Of a DNA stretch of 50,549 bases, positions 18,376 through 27,264 are shown one piece after another. The stretch is from positions 1 to 50,549 of the forward strand of contig CAIYSR010000038.1 in assembly GCA_903928895.1 (NCBI GenBank). The letters run 5' to 3'. The notes beneath the pieces are model-generated. The model had not been told where the DNA came from. It saw only the letters and a list, made by a program, of their open reading frames with translations, and did not search any database. Every line of letters starts with the position of its first letter. Within the stretch, counting starts at the first letter, position 1. Origin of the DNA: an uncultured Rhodospirillales bacterium (GTDB taxonomy: Bacteria; Pseudomonadota; Alphaproteobacteria; Acetobacterales; Acetobacteraceae). Position numbers and translations under genes: made by a program.

Positions 18376-18866
18376 GGCGCCCGCCGCCACCCGGTCACGC
18401 GCGCCGGCGCACCAAATGCGACACAGAACGGGGGCAGCGTTCCCCGGACGAGTGAACCCGCCCCGACCACTGCGCCCACCCCCACCCGCGCGCCATCGAG
18501 CAATACGGAATTGGCACCGATCCACACGTCCATTCCGATCTCGATCCCGCCCCGGCTCGGCGCGAAGCCCTGGGCCCGGATTGGCCGGTCGTCGTCGCCG
18601 AATTCATGATTGCACGGCGCCAGAGTGCAATTCGCCGCCAGCAGCGCATTGGCGCCGATCCGAATCCCGTTGCCGGTATAGAGCACGCACCCGCTGTTGA
18701 TCACGACTCCGGCTCCGATCTCGACGTCCCCCCTCCCTCCCGCTGGCTTGATCTTGACGAATGCATCGATCACCGCGCCCTCACCCACCGCGATCAGGCT
18801 GCCCCAAAGCGAATCCTCGATATCGGCAAGTGGCGAAACTCTCGCTGTGCGTGCAATCTCAATCAC
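18372..18866 (-). CDS. Hexapeptide-repeat acyltransferase (left-handed beta-helix)
   Basis: A 164-residue protein built of hexapeptide turns, for example VEIGAGVVINSGCVL, IRIGANALLAANCTL and IEIGMDVWIGANSVLLDGARVGVGAVVGAGSLV. The CNHEF segment holds the likely catalytic His. It resembles sugar O- or N-acetyltransferases of the WbbJ/NeuD type and would use acetyl-CoA. It is the first gene of the operon that ends with the cytidylyltransferase and so probably acetylates the sugar made or modified there. Confidence 0.87.
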   Translation of the reverse strand: MIEIARTARVSPLADIEDSLWGSLIAVGEGAVIDAFVKIKPAGGRGDVEIGAGVVINSGCVLYTGNGIRIGANALLAANCTLAPCNHEFGDDDRPIRAQGFAPSRGGIEIGMDVWIGANSVLLDGARVGVGAVVGAGSLVRGTLPPFCVAFGAPARVTGWRRAP

Positions 18867-19017
18867 GGCTCAACTCCGGATACGCCCGCATCCTCCCCCG
18901 GACTTCTAAACAAGGAGTGAACCCCCGCCAAAAAATGACCCCGCGTTGACGTAGCGCCGCCCCTGTGTTGCGCTTCCCCTGCGCGCCCGACGCGCCAAGA
19001 AACCGCCGGAGGATGCG

Positions 19018-20592
19018 ATGAAGTTCACGCCGATCACCGTCCCGCTTCTGGCCGCATCGCTACTCGCGCCCGCTGCCACCACCGCCCAACCCGCTCCCGT
19101 CACCGGCAGCCTCACAATCGCGCTCGCGGCCGAACCCACCACGGCGGACCCGGTCCGCTACGCCGCCGGCGTCGATACCTACCTCATCGGCAACATTTTC
19201 GAGCAGCTCCTCCGCTCGGACCCGCAGGGCCGGCAGACCAACCGCCTAGCCCAAACCTGGTCCCTCGGCGGGGCTCCGGACAAACCCGTCCTCGATGTCG
19301 CGCTGCGCCCTGGCGTTCTCTTCCACAACGGCGACCAACTCAGCGCCAACGATTTCGAGCTTGCCTTCAATCGCTTGCGCGACCCCAAGGAGAGCCGTTG
19401 GTCCCATCTCCAGGCCAGCGTCGACAGCTTCGAGGTCCTCGACGACCTGCATTTCCGCATCCGTTTCAAGGAGCCCGATGCCTCCTATGTGATCGACAAT
19501 CTCGAGCTCTGGGCGCTTCCGAAGCGCTACACCGAACAGGTCGGCATCGATGGCTTCGGTCGTGCCCCGATCGGCACGGGCCCCTGGAAATTCGTCTCCT
19601 GGTCGATCAAGGACGAGCTCAAACTCGAAGCCTTCGACGGCTACTGGGACCCTGAACACCGCCCTGGCGTAAAGAACCTCACGATCAAGTTCATCCCAGA
19701 GGACCTCACCCGGGTCGCCGCGTACAAGACTGGCGCCATCGACTGGATCGATGCCGTGCCGCCCTCGATGATCGAGGAATTCCGCAAGCTCCCCGGCACC
19801 AGCACCGTTTCGCTGGTCACCGGCAACAATCTCTACCTGAATTTCGGCACCCATCTGCCGAACTCGCCCTTCCGCGACGTTCGTGTCCGCCAGGCCGCCG
19901 CCCACGCGATCGACGTCGATGCCATCATCAAAAAGGTGCTGTTCGGCCAGGGCCAGCGCTACGCCGAGATCGGTGAAGGCTCGACTGGCTTCGACCCCGC
20001 CCTCAAGCCCTACCCGTTCGATCCGAAGAAATCCCGCGAACTCCTGCGCGCCGCGGGCTTCCCCAACGGCTTCGACACCCCCTGCTACAACCTCACCACG
20101 CCGCGGGAGCCCAACGTCAAGGAAATGGGCGAGGCTGCCTTCGCCTACCTCTCCGCTGTCGGCATCCGCTGTCAGGTCCGCCAGCTCGAATACGGCGCGT
20201 GGATCAGCCTCGGCCGCCGCGGTCGCAACGGTCCACCCGAGATGGACGGCATCATCAGCTGGATGTGGTCACAAGGCGTCCCCGGCGATCCCGGCACTCC
20301 CTGGGCCGGTCACGTCCACAGCTTCGTCGCCGGCAAGGGGTGGGGCAGCTACTCCTATACCGACGATTCCGAACTCGACGCCTTGGTCGAACAGCAGCGC
20401 CGCACGCTCGATATCCCCTCCCGCGCCCTTCTCCTGCAACGGATCGCGCATCGCAAACACACCGAGGTGCTCGGGGGCCTCACCACCTACCGCCCCCTCG
20501 TCACCCTGGCCTGGCGGACGGACAAGGTCACCTTCAAGCCCTGGCCCGCCCCCGGCTTCTGGCGCAATTTCCAGGAACTCGGCATCAAATAG
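19018..20592 (+). CDS. ABC transporter substrate-binding protein, family 5 (peptide/opine type)
   Basis: A 524-residue periplasmic protein with signal peptide MKFTPITVPLLAASLLAPAATTAQ. Family-5 landmarks are the IALAAEPTTADPVRY start, the VALRPGVLFHNGDQLSANDFELAFNRL segment and PIGTGPWKFVSW. A GGAGG site precedes the ATG. No permease or ATPase gene is adjacent, so it must work with a transporter elsewhere. Its last 8 bp overlap the convergent SDR gene. The 151-bp upstream region is divergent from the acyltransferase operon. Confidence 0.92.
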   Translation: MKFTPITVPLLAASLLAPAATTAQPAPVTGSLTIALAAEPTTADPVRYAAGVDTYLIGNIFEQLLRSDPQGRQTNRLAQTWSLGGAPDKPVLDVALRPGVLFHNGDQLSANDFELAFNRLRDPKESRWSHLQASVDSFEVLDDLHFRIRFKEPDASYVIDNLELWALPKRYTEQVGIDGFGRAPIGTGPWKFVSWSIKDELKLEAFDGYWDPEHRPGVKNLTIKFIPEDLTRVAAYKTGAIDWIDAVPPSMIEEFRKLPGTSTVSLVTGNNLYLNFGTHLPNSPFRDVRVRQAAAHAIDVDAIIKKVLFGQGQRYAEIGEGSTGFDPALKPYPFDPKKSRELLRAAGFPNGFDTPCYNLTTPREPNVKEMGEAAFAYLSAVGIRCQVRQLEYGAWISLGRRGRNGPPEMDGIISWMWSQGVPGDPGTPWAGHVHSFVAGKGWGSYSYTDDSELDALVEQQRRTLDIPSRALLLQRIAHRKHTEVLGGLTTYRPLVTLAWRTDKVTFKPWPAPGFWRNFQELGIK

Positions 20593-21349
20593 CGGTGGCC
20601 AGCCCCCCGTCGACGTAGAGTTCCTGACCGGTGATATAGGCCCCGGCGGCGCTCGCCAGAAACACCGCGATCCCGGCCAGGTCCTGCGGCTGCCCCCAGC
20701 GCCGCAGCGGAATCCGTGATGACATCCGATTCACGAACTCCGCATCCTTGCGCAGAATCGTCGTCAGCTCGGTCTCGAAATACCCCGGTGCCAGCGCATT
20801 GACCGTGATCCCGTATGGCCCCAGCTCATTGGCGAGCGTCCGCGCGATCGAGCCCACCGCGCCCTTCGACGCCGCATACCCGTGAATATTCGGCCGCCCC
20901 CGCGTCCCCGTCAGCGAGCCGGTGAGAATGATGCGCCCGCTTCCCTGCGCCATCATCAGCACCCCTGCCTCCTGCGCCGCGAAAAACGCGCCCTTCAGGT
21001 TGCAGTCCATCACCCTGTCCCAGTCCGCCTCGCTCCACGCGCCGAGCTTCGCCGCCCCATGCGTCCCGGCATTGGCAACCAGGATGTCGAGTCGGCCATG
21101 CCGCCCCGCCACCGCCCGGATGCCCGCCTGCATCGCTGGTATATCGGTCACATCGAACACCTCGGCATCCACCGCATGCTCCGCCGCCCGCAGCGCCGCC
21201 ATTGGCGCCGCCAGCGAGGCCGCGTCGGTACTGTTGAGCACCACCGTCGCTCCGGCCTCCGCCAGCCCCGTTGCCATGCCTAGCCCGAGCCCCCGCGAGG
21301 ACCCGGTGATCAGCGCCACCTTGCCCGCGAGTGAAAACAAACCGCTCAC
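20585..21349 (-). CDS. Short-chain dehydrogenase, gluconate 5-dehydrogenase-like
   Basis: A 254-residue SDR with TGSSRGLGLGMA, the VANAG motif, catalytic Ser in TGSLTG, YAASKGAV for Tyr and Lys, and the C-terminal ASAAGAYITGQELYVDGGL typical of complete-length classical SDRs. The [12 protein letters not shown] start recalls gluconate 5-dehydrogenase and other polyol or keto-acid oxidoreductases. The start is GTG at 21349, overlapping the aroE-like stop (GTGA). It is the last gene after the dioxygenase and shikimate-dehydrogenase-like genes. Confidence 0.9.
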   Translation of the reverse strand: MSGLFSLAGKVALITGSSRGLGLGMATGLAEAGATVVLNSTDAASLAAPMAALRAAEHAVDAEVFDVTDIPAMQAGIRAVAGRHGRLDILVANAGTHGAAKLGAWSEADWDRVMDCNLKGAFFAAQEAGVLMMAQGSGRIILTGSLTGTRGRPNIHGYAASKGAVGSIARTLANELGPYGITVNALAPGYFETELTTILRKDAEFVNRMSSRIPLRRWGQPQDLAGIAVFLASAAGAYITGQELYVDGGLATAI

Positions 21350-22182
21350 TTGATTGTCGCCTCCAACATCGCCCGCAATTCTGGCGTCACCTCAGGGTCC
21401 ACCCCGAACCACGCCTTGAACGCCGGCCGCGCCTGATGGATCAGCATCCCAAGCCCGTTAATGGTCGGATTGCCCCGCGCCGCGGCGGTCGCCAGCAATG
21501 GCGTCACCAGCGGATTATAAATGATATCGCAGACCAGCGCCGACATCGGCAGCGCATCGAGCCGCAGATCGAGTGCGGCCTGCCCCACCATCCCCTGGTT
21601 CGTTGTATTCACCAGCAGCGCTGCCCCCTCCAGCGCCGCGTCCCGCGCCTCCCAATCCATCACCGTCACCGGCCCGCCGAACTCCCGCGCCAACTGCTCC
21701 GCCCGCTCCCGGGTCCGGTTGATCAGGCGGATTTCCGTCGCCCCCTCATCCATCAGCGACACCACGACACTCCGCGCGCCCCCTCCACCGCCCAGCACTA
21801 CCGCCGGCCCCGCATCTCCCCGCCAGCCTTTCTGTCCGTCCTTCAGGTTTTCGATGAACCCGTACCCATCCTTGTTGAACCCGGACAGTGACCCATCCGC
21901 CTCCACCACGATCAGGTTGATCGCCCCCATCCGCGTCCCCAGCGGATCCACGCGATCGACCAGCCGGAACGCCGCCTCCTTGTGCGGGATCGTCACGTTA
22001 CAGCCGGCGAACCCCAGCGCCACGAGCCCCTTGAGCGCCGCCTCGAAGTTCTCGGCCAGCACCGGCATCGGCAAATATGCCCCCGCAATTCCATACCGCT
22101 GTAGCCAGTACGAGTGCAGCTTCGGAGAGCGCGACTGAAACACCGGATTGCCGATCAACCCCGCCGTTCTGAAAGCCGTCAT
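21346..22182 (-). CDS. Shikimate/quinate dehydrogenase family protein (AroE-like)
   Basis: A 278-residue enzyme with the family's SRSPKLHS substrate loop, the catalytic Lys in NVTIPHKE, the conserved Asn in GAINLI, and the Asp in FNKDGYGF. The usual NTD is NKD here, placing a Lys beside the catalytic Asp. The nucleotide loop is VVLGGGGGARSVV, followed by LINRTRERAEQLA, whose NRT supports NADP. The placement beside a TauD-like gene and an SDR, not among aromatic-biosynthesis genes, suggests a catabolic paralogue acting on quinate, shikimate or a related acid, rather than the housekeeping AroE. Confidence 0.88.
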   Translation of the reverse strand: MTAFRTAGLIGNPVFQSRSPKLHSYWLQRYGIAGAYLPMPVLAENFEAALKGLVALGFAGCNVTIPHKEAAFRLVDRVDPLGTRMGAINLIVVEADGSLSGFNKDGYGFIENLKDGQKGWRGDAGPAVVLGGGGGARSVVVSLMDEGATEIRLINRTRERAEQLAREFGGPVTVMDWEARDAALEGAALLVNTTNQGMVGQAALDLRLDALPMSALVCDIIYNPLVTPLLATAAARGNPTINGLGMLIHQARPAFKAWFGVDPEVTPELRAMLEATIK

Positions 22183-22265
22183 GCCGCCCGCTCTCCGATC
22201 GCTAAAAATCTGGACACTTCTATCAACCCCGCCTGGGTTGCGCCATCGACGCGCCTTGCGTCTCC

Positions 22266-23105
22266 TCAGCGCGGGACATCTCCCTCCAGCGTGATCCGGT
22301 GCATGATCCGCCGGAATCCATGATAGTCGTTCACCGGATTATGCTGCGTCGACCGGTTGTCCCAGAACGCGAGCGAGCCCGGCCTCCACGCGAACCGGCA
22401 GGTGAACTCCGGCCGGACCTGGTGTTCGAACAAATAGGTGAGGATCGGCGCGCTCTCCGCCTCCGTCATGTCGCCAAAGCGGATCGTGTGTGCCGTGTTG
22501 ACGAACAGAGCCTTGCGCCCGGTTTCGGGATGGGTACGCACCGCCGGGTGCGCGGCGAGATGAACCTTGCGCGCCGCCTCGGTCCCGTCGGACTTGATAC
22601 GATCCTCCCGGGTGCGGGAGACATCGGCCTTGGCCGAGCTCGACACCCCGGTGGCACCGTCCAGAAAGCGCCGCATGCCGGACGAGAGACTTTCGTAGGC
22701 GAGATACTGGTTGGCGAACAGCGTATCGCCACCATAGGGCGGCAATTCGCGTGCGAGCAGAAGCGATCCCATCGGGGGTCGTTCGAGATACGTGGTGTCG
22801 GAGTGCCAGACACCGCCGAAATTGACGCGCTCGTGCTCGAGCTTGGAAACGGCGATGATCTCCGGATGGTCATCCAAACCCTTGATCATCGGGTAGGCGA
22901 GTGGAGCCCCAAACCGACGGGCGAACGCCGAGAACCGCGCCGGCGTCAGGTCCTGGTCGCGGAAAAAAATCACGAGATGATCGAGCAGGGCCTGGCGGAT
23001 CGCAGCCACCGTCGTGCCGTCGAGCTCGGCGGCCAGATCCACGCCTCCGACTTCGGCGCCGAGCGCCCCCGCCACCCGCTTGATATCGAGATCGGCAATT
23101 GCCAT
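22266..23105 (-). CDS. TauD/TfdA-family 2-oxoglutarate dioxygenase
   Basis: A 279-residue Fe(II)/2-oxoglutarate oxygenase. The metal ligands are His101 and Asp103 in WHSDTTY and His255 in STQHNPVNDYHGFRR, whose Arg would bind 2-oxoglutarate. TauD proteins release sulfite from taurine; TfdA relatives cleave aryloxyalkanoates. The substrate here is unknown. The ATG at 23105 is preceded by AGGGGGG; a GTG eight codons upstream is less likely. It lies 76 bp downstream of the LacI gene and 83 bp upstream of the aroE-like gene, all on the minus strand. Confidence 0.9.
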   Translation of the reverse strand: MAIADLDIKRVAGALGAEVGGVDLAAELDGTTVAAIRQALLDHLVIFFRDQDLTPARFSAFARRFGAPLAYPMIKGLDDHPEIIAVSKLEHERVNFGGVWHSDTTYLERPPMGSLLLARELPPYGGDTLFANQYLAYESLSSGMRRFLDGATGVSSSAKADVSRTREDRIKSDGTEAARKVHLAAHPAVRTHPETGRKALFVNTAHTIRFGDMTEAESAPILTYLFEHQVRPEFTCRFAWRPGSLAFWDNRSTQHNPVNDYHGFRRIMHRITLEGDVPR

Positions 23106-23181
23106 CACGTGCCCCCCTATTTGTGCCACGTCTTTCGCCAGACAACTATGTGCCGGCGAACGAAAAATATCGAGATGTCCG

Positions 23182-24171
23182 TCAGACCAGCCTCTCGATC
23201 ATCTGATGTTGAAGCACAATTCTGATGCGCTCGCCTCTCCAGACCGCTTGAAGCCCCGCCAGCACCGCGGGGCCGAAGCGGTCGTAGGGAGCGCGCACCG
23301 AACTCAGCCAGGGTGCGATCCAGTCGTTGAGCGGATTGTCGTCGAAACCGACCAGCAGGACGTCGGCCGTCGCGCGCATGCCGCATTCGGCGAGGCGACG
23401 GTGTACGCCGTAGGCGATAAGGTCGGAGGTGCAGAAAATACCCGTTTTGCGCGCGCCGACGGCCAGGGCGGCCTCGGCCATCCGGTAGCCGATGTCGATA
23501 TGCTCGGCACCCGGGAGGGTTACCACGGGGCCGATCGGTGCATCGGCGGCGGCGAGGGCCTCGGTAAAGCCGGCGATGCGGGCGGCGGTCGCCGAGGAGG
23601 CGAGGCTGCCGTGCACGACCGCAGGTGCGGCGACGCCATGGCCGAGCATGAAGGCGGCGACATCGGCGCCGGCACGGTGGTCGTCGATGCCGATGAAGGC
23701 TGGTGCCGGACCCTCCCGGTTGACGAACAGCAGGGCGTCGCCGGACGCCGCCAGCACCGTCAAGCCGGGACTTTGCACGGCGCCGAGCAGAACCGTACCG
23801 CGGACCGCCTGCGCGCGCATCTCCAGGAGGTATTCGTCCTGCAGTTCGGCGCGGTCATGGGTGTCGCACAGGACCATCACCAGGCCTGCTTCGCGCAGCG
23901 ACGTCTCGATCCCGGCGGCGATTGCGGCCATGGTCGGGTTGGCAAGGTTGGAGGCGAGGACGGCGACGAGCCGACTCTGGCGCTGGCGCAGGGTCTGCCC
24001 GGCTCCCTGCGGCCGATAGCCCAGCGCTTCCACCGCCTGCCAAACCCTGGCCTGGGTTTCGGCGCTCGCGTGGTGCGCGACGCCGTTCGTGACGCGCGAG
24101 ACAGTGGCGATCGAGACCCCGGCACGAGCGGCCACTTCGGTGATGGTGGCGCCGCCTGATTTTTCGGCCAT
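23182..24171 (-). CDS. LacI-family transcriptional regulator
   Basis: A 329-residue regulator with an N-terminal helix-turn-helix and hinge (ATITEVAARAGVSIATVSRV, then GVAHHASAETQARVWQAVEALGYRP) and a periplasmic-binding-like sensor domain (LVAVLASNLANPTMAAIAAGIE, later GFDDNPLNDWIAP). The ATG at 24171 has GGAG upstream; a GTG one codon earlier is the alternative. It is divergent from a sugar ABC importer, and a perfect LacI-type palindrome lies between them at 24219-24232. It probably represses the importer until its sugar is present. It may also read into the dioxygenase gene downstream. Confidence 0.94.
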   Translation of the reverse strand: MAEKSGGATITEVAARAGVSIATVSRVTNGVAHHASAETQARVWQAVEALGYRPQGAGQTLRQRQSRLVAVLASNLANPTMAAIAAGIETSLREAGLVMVLCDTHDRAELQDEYLLEMRAQAVRGTVLLGAVQSPGLTVLAASGDALLFVNREGPAPAFIGIDDHRAGADVAAFMLGHGVAAPAVVHGSLASSATAARIAGFTEALAAADAPIGPVVTLPGAEHIDIGYRMAEAALAVGARKTGIFCTSDLIAYGVHRRLAECGMRATADVLLVGFDDNPLNDWIAPWLSSVRAPYDRFGPAVLAGLQAVWRGERIRIVLQHQMIERLV

Positions 24172-24182
24172 CACGACTCCGC

Positions 24183-24212
24183 TTGCGGCGATGAGCCAGG
24201 ATCAAGTATCCT
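24183..24212 (+). promoter_or_regulatory. Candidate sigma-70 promoter of the sugar importer
   Basis: TTGCGG at 24183-24188 and TATCCT at 24207-24212, spaced 18 bp, lie immediately upstream of the palindromic operator at 24219. A regulator bound there would sit over the start of transcription. Both hexamers are imperfect matches, so this is a suggestion. Confidence 0.35.
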
Positions 24213-24218
24213 GGGGTC

Positions 24219-24232
24219 GGTAAACGTTTACC
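24219..24232. promoter_or_regulatory. LacI-type operator, perfect palindrome
   Basis: GGTAAACGTTTACC is a 14-bp perfect palindrome with the central CG typical of LacI/GalR-family operators. It lies 30 bp upstream of the sugar binding-protein ATG and 48 bp from the divergent LacI start, so one site could control both genes. Confidence 0.85.
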
Positions 24233-24261
24233 CAATAACCCCAAGGCGGGAGGAAACCAAG

Positions 24262-25548
24262 ATGCTCAAGCGGTCCCTATTCGGCGCGATGTTTGCGGCT
24301 GCCCTCATCGCAGCAGCGCCGGCGCCCGCCCAGCAACTCACTGTCTGGCACGATCTTGGCGACAACGGGCAGAAATGGTTCGCCGCCATGGCCGAGGATT
24401 TCGCCAAAAGCCATCCCGGCGTCACCCTGCGCGCGACCAACTATCCGACCGACCAATGGTTCGGCCGGGTCACCGCGGCGCTCAACACCGACACAGCCCC
24501 GGACCTCATCTTCAACAACTACGAGCGCGTCATCCGCATCGTCCAGCAGACCGGCAAGGTGATGGATATGCGCCCGGTGCTCGCCGGCGTCGTCGACAAG
24601 GGCTTCATCTCCGAAGGCGACCTGCGTGTCGCGAGCTTTGACAGCAAACTGATCATCATTCCGATCCAGCCGACCCAGATGGCGCTCGGCGTTCGCAAGT
24701 CCTGGCTCGATCGCGTGGGCGAGCCGTTCCCGACCACCTGGGAGGACGTCAAGCGCGTTGCCGGCAAGTTCCGCGACGGGCATCCCGACGGCGACCCCAA
24801 CGGCAAGACTTTCGCCTTCGCGCTGGAGGCGGCCAAGCCGCGCGACCTGATCCACATGCTGGACCTCTTCATCTTCGGGGCCGGGTTGCGGCATACGCTG
24901 CTCGATCCGGCCGGCAACATCACCATCGACGAGCCGCAGCACGAAGTGGTGCTGGAAGAGTTCCTCAAGACCTACACGACGTACAAATTCGTCGCGCCCG
25001 ACACCATCAACCATTCCTTCGCCGAGATGTACCAGTTCATCGAAGGCGGACGTGGCGGGTTCTTCCGTGTCGGCGACTGGAACGTCAACAAATGGGACAG
25101 CCAGGCGATCAACGGAGACTTCCTGGTCGGGCCGTGGCCGAAGTTCTTTGCCGACAAGGCCAACGGCGCAGTGATCGGCGGCATGCGTGGCGTCGCAGTG
25201 CCGGAGAACTCGCCGCACAAGGATCTCGCCATCGCGTTCGCGCAATACATGCTGACCGCGCCGGCGCAGCAGGCCTCGCTCAACATCATGGGCGCGGCCA
25301 TCCGCAAGGATCTCGACATCGCCGGGCTCTCCCCGCGCCGGCAGGCTTTCGCCAAGCCGAACTGGACCCTCTACGCCTATGATTTCCCTGAGTCGGTGCA
25401 GACCTGGTACCCCGAGCTGGAAGCCGCTTTCCACCAGAAACTGATGGCTGCGATCAGCAGCCCGCCGGCGGACTGGAAGGCGTTCATCGGCAAAACGGCG
25501 GCTGAGATGCGCGAACTCGCCAAGCAACTGGCCGCCAAGAAGGGGTGA
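24262..25548 (+). CDS. Sugar ABC transporter substrate-binding protein, family 1
   Basis: A 428-residue periplasmic protein. The signal peptide is MLKRSLFGAMFAAALIAAAPAPAQ and the mature start QLTVWHDLGDNGQKWFAAMAEDFAKSHPGV is typical of family-1 (MalE/UgpB-like) proteins. A GGGAGGAAA site precedes the ATG. It heads an operon with two permeases and a helical protein of unknown function, controlled by the divergent LacI. The ligand is probably an oligosaccharide or sugar derivative. Confidence 0.92.
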   Translation: MLKRSLFGAMFAAALIAAAPAPAQQLTVWHDLGDNGQKWFAAMAEDFAKSHPGVTLRATNYPTDQWFGRVTAALNTDTAPDLIFNNYERVIRIVQQTGKVMDMRPVLAGVVDKGFISEGDLRVASFDSKLIIIPIQPTQMALGVRKSWLDRVGEPFPTTWEDVKRVAGKFRDGHPDGDPNGKTFAFALEAAKPRDLIHMLDLFIFGAGLRHTLLDPAGNITIDEPQHEVVLEEFLKTYTTYKFVAPDTINHSFAEMYQFIEGGRGGFFRVGDWNVNKWDSQAINGDFLVGPWPKFFADKANGAVIGGMRGVAVPENSPHKDLAIAFAQYMLTAPAQQASLNIMGAAIRKDLDIAGLSPRRQAFAKPNWTLYAYDFPESVQTWYPELEAAFHQKLMAAISSPPADWKAFIGKTAAEMRELAKQLAAKKG

Positions 25549-25558
25549 GCCCGGCGTG

Positions 25559-26449
25559 ATGGGGCTGACGGCGCGGCGTTGGTGGCGGGGTGAGGCAGTG
25601 TTTTACGCCTTCGCACTTCCCTTCGCCGCGCTGACGGTCATCTTCGGCGTGTGGCCGATCCTGCTCGGCATCTCCGTCTCGTTCACCGCGTCGGCCACCG
25701 CGCTGAAGGCGGTGCCGACCTGGGTGGGGCTGGCCAACTACGCCACGATCCTGGCCGATCCCGGCTTCGTCGCCTCGCTGTGGCGCACGCTGCTCTACGC
25801 CGCCTGCGCGGTCGCCGCCAATGTCGGCTTCGCGCTCGCCTATGCGTTGCTGCTCAATTCCCGGCTGATCGGGTGGGGCAGGGGGCTGTTCAAGCTGCTG
25901 CTCTTCCTGCCGGTGGTAACGCCAGATGTGCCAGGCTACGTCGTCTGGCGCTGGCTCTACGACCAGACCTTCGGCGCAATCAATGCCGCGCTTGGTGGTC
26001 TCGGCCTCCCGGCCTTCGGTGGCATCGCCTCGCCCAGCACCGCGATGCTGGCAATCCTGCTTGCCGAATTGTGGCACCACGCCGGGTTCTACCTGGTGAT
26101 TTTCCTCGCCAATCTCGCGATCTGCGAGCGTGCACTGGAGGAGGCCGCCGACATCGACGGCGCGCGGACCTGGCAGAAGACGCTCTATGTCATCATTCCC
26201 CAGCTGCGCCCGGCGATCGTCATCAACACCGTCTATGCGTTGATCCAGTTCCTCAAGACCTTCACCGTCGTGGTCGTCACCACAAAGGGGGGACCCAACG
26301 GGGCGACGGATTTCCTCAGTTACCACGCCTACCAGTATTTCGATCAGGGGCGCTACGGCGAGGCCACCGCGATGGCCAGCGTGCTGTTCGTGATCGTCTT
26401 GGGGGTGGCGGTCGGTGTCTATGGGCTGGGCGAACGGGGGCGGGCATGA
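25559..26449 (+). CDS. Sugar ABC transporter permease, MalF/UgpA-like
   Basis: A 296-residue permease with about six transmembrane segments and the EAA loop CERALEEAADIDGARTWQKTLYVIIPQLRP. The ATG at 25559 lies 10 bp after the binding-protein stop; a GTG one codon upstream is possible. Its stop overlaps the start of the second permease (ATGA). It works with that permease and an ATPase not encoded in this operon. Confidence 0.92.
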   Translation: MGLTARRWWRGEAVFYAFALPFAALTVIFGVWPILLGISVSFTASATALKAVPTWVGLANYATILADPGFVASLWRTLLYAACAVAANVGFALAYALLLNSRLIGWGRGLFKLLLFLPVVTPDVPGYVVWRWLYDQTFGAINAALGGLGLPAFGGIASPSTAMLAILLAELWHHAGFYLVIFLANLAICERALEEAADIDGARTWQKTLYVIIPQLRPAIVINTVYALIQFLKTFTVVVVTTKGGPNGATDFLSYHAYQYFDQGRYGEATAMASVLFVIVLGVAVGVYGLGERGRA

Positions 26450-27264
26450 AACGCGTGCTGGCCTATGCGGTGTGCATCCTGACCAGCGCAATGTTCGCGT
26501 TTCCCTACCTGTGGATGCTGGCGGGTAGTTTCCGCACGACCTCGGCGATGCTGACCGCGCCGCTGCGCCTGTGGCCCGAGCGCTTCGACCTCACCGGCTT
26601 CCAATCCATCGTCGAGATCGGGGACCTCTCGCTGCTCCGGGCGGCGGCGAACTCGCTGTTCATCACCGGAGCCTCGACGGCGATCGCGGTGGCGGTGACC
26701 GCGCTCGGCGCCTACGCCATCACGCGCCGCCCGCGCGTGCTGGCCTTCCGGGTGCTGCGCTACGGCTTTCTCACCACGATGATGTATCCGTACATGCTCC
26801 TGGTGATCCCGGTCTATATCGTCGTCTTCAAGCTCGGGCTGCTCGGCAGCTATACCGGCATCATCCTGTTCCTCGCACTTGGCCCGATCCAGTTTTTCCT
26901 GTTCGAGCAGTTCTTCCGCACCCTGCCCGCCGAGGTGATCGAGGCTGCGACGATTGATGGGGCGTCGGAACTGGCGATCCTGCTCAGGATTGTCCTGCCG
27001 ATGGCCGCCCCCATCGTCGCCACGGTGGCGATCATCACGTTCCTGCTGAACTGGGCGCAGTGGTTCCCGGTGCTGGTGATTTCCAGCACGTCGGATACCT
27101 GGACCCTGCCGGTGGCGCTGCTCAACCTCAACGGCGAACTCGGCACCAATTTCCAGGGCATCATGGCCCTGTCCGTCGTCACCACTCTCCCCGTCGCCGC
27201 CCTGTTCCTGCTCGCCCAGCGGCGGGTCATGGCCGGCATGACCGAAGGCGCCGTCAAAGGATGA
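26446..27264 (+). CDS. Sugar ABC transporter permease, MalG/UgpE-like
   Basis: A 272-residue permease beginning MKRVLAYAVCILTSAMFAFP, with the family's YLWMLAGSFR after helix 1 and the EAA loop LPAEVIEAATIDGASELAILLRIVLPMAAP. The same reading frame is open far upstream, but that part is a shadow of the MalF-like gene; the ATG at 26446 overlaps that gene's stop. Its own stop overlaps the next gene's ATG, so the helical protein is translationally coupled. Confidence 0.93.
   Translation: MKRVLAYAVCILTSAMFAFPYLWMLAGSFRTTSAMLTAPLRLWPERFDLTGFQSIVEIGDLSLLRAAANSLFITGASTAIAVAVTALGAYAITRRPRVLAFRVLRYGFLTTMMYPYMLLVIPVYIVVFKLGLLGSYTGIILFLALGPIQFFLFEQFFRTLPAEVIEAATIDGASELAILLRIVLPMAAPIVATVAIITFLLNWAQWFPVLVISSTSDTWTLPVALLNLNGELGTNFQGIMALSVVTTLPVAALFLLAQRRVMAGMTEGAVKG

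Noticed and set aside
18946-18974. TTGACG as promoter of the orphan binding-protein gene
   Set aside because: The position 17 bp downstream reads TGCGCT, which is too weak for a -10 element.
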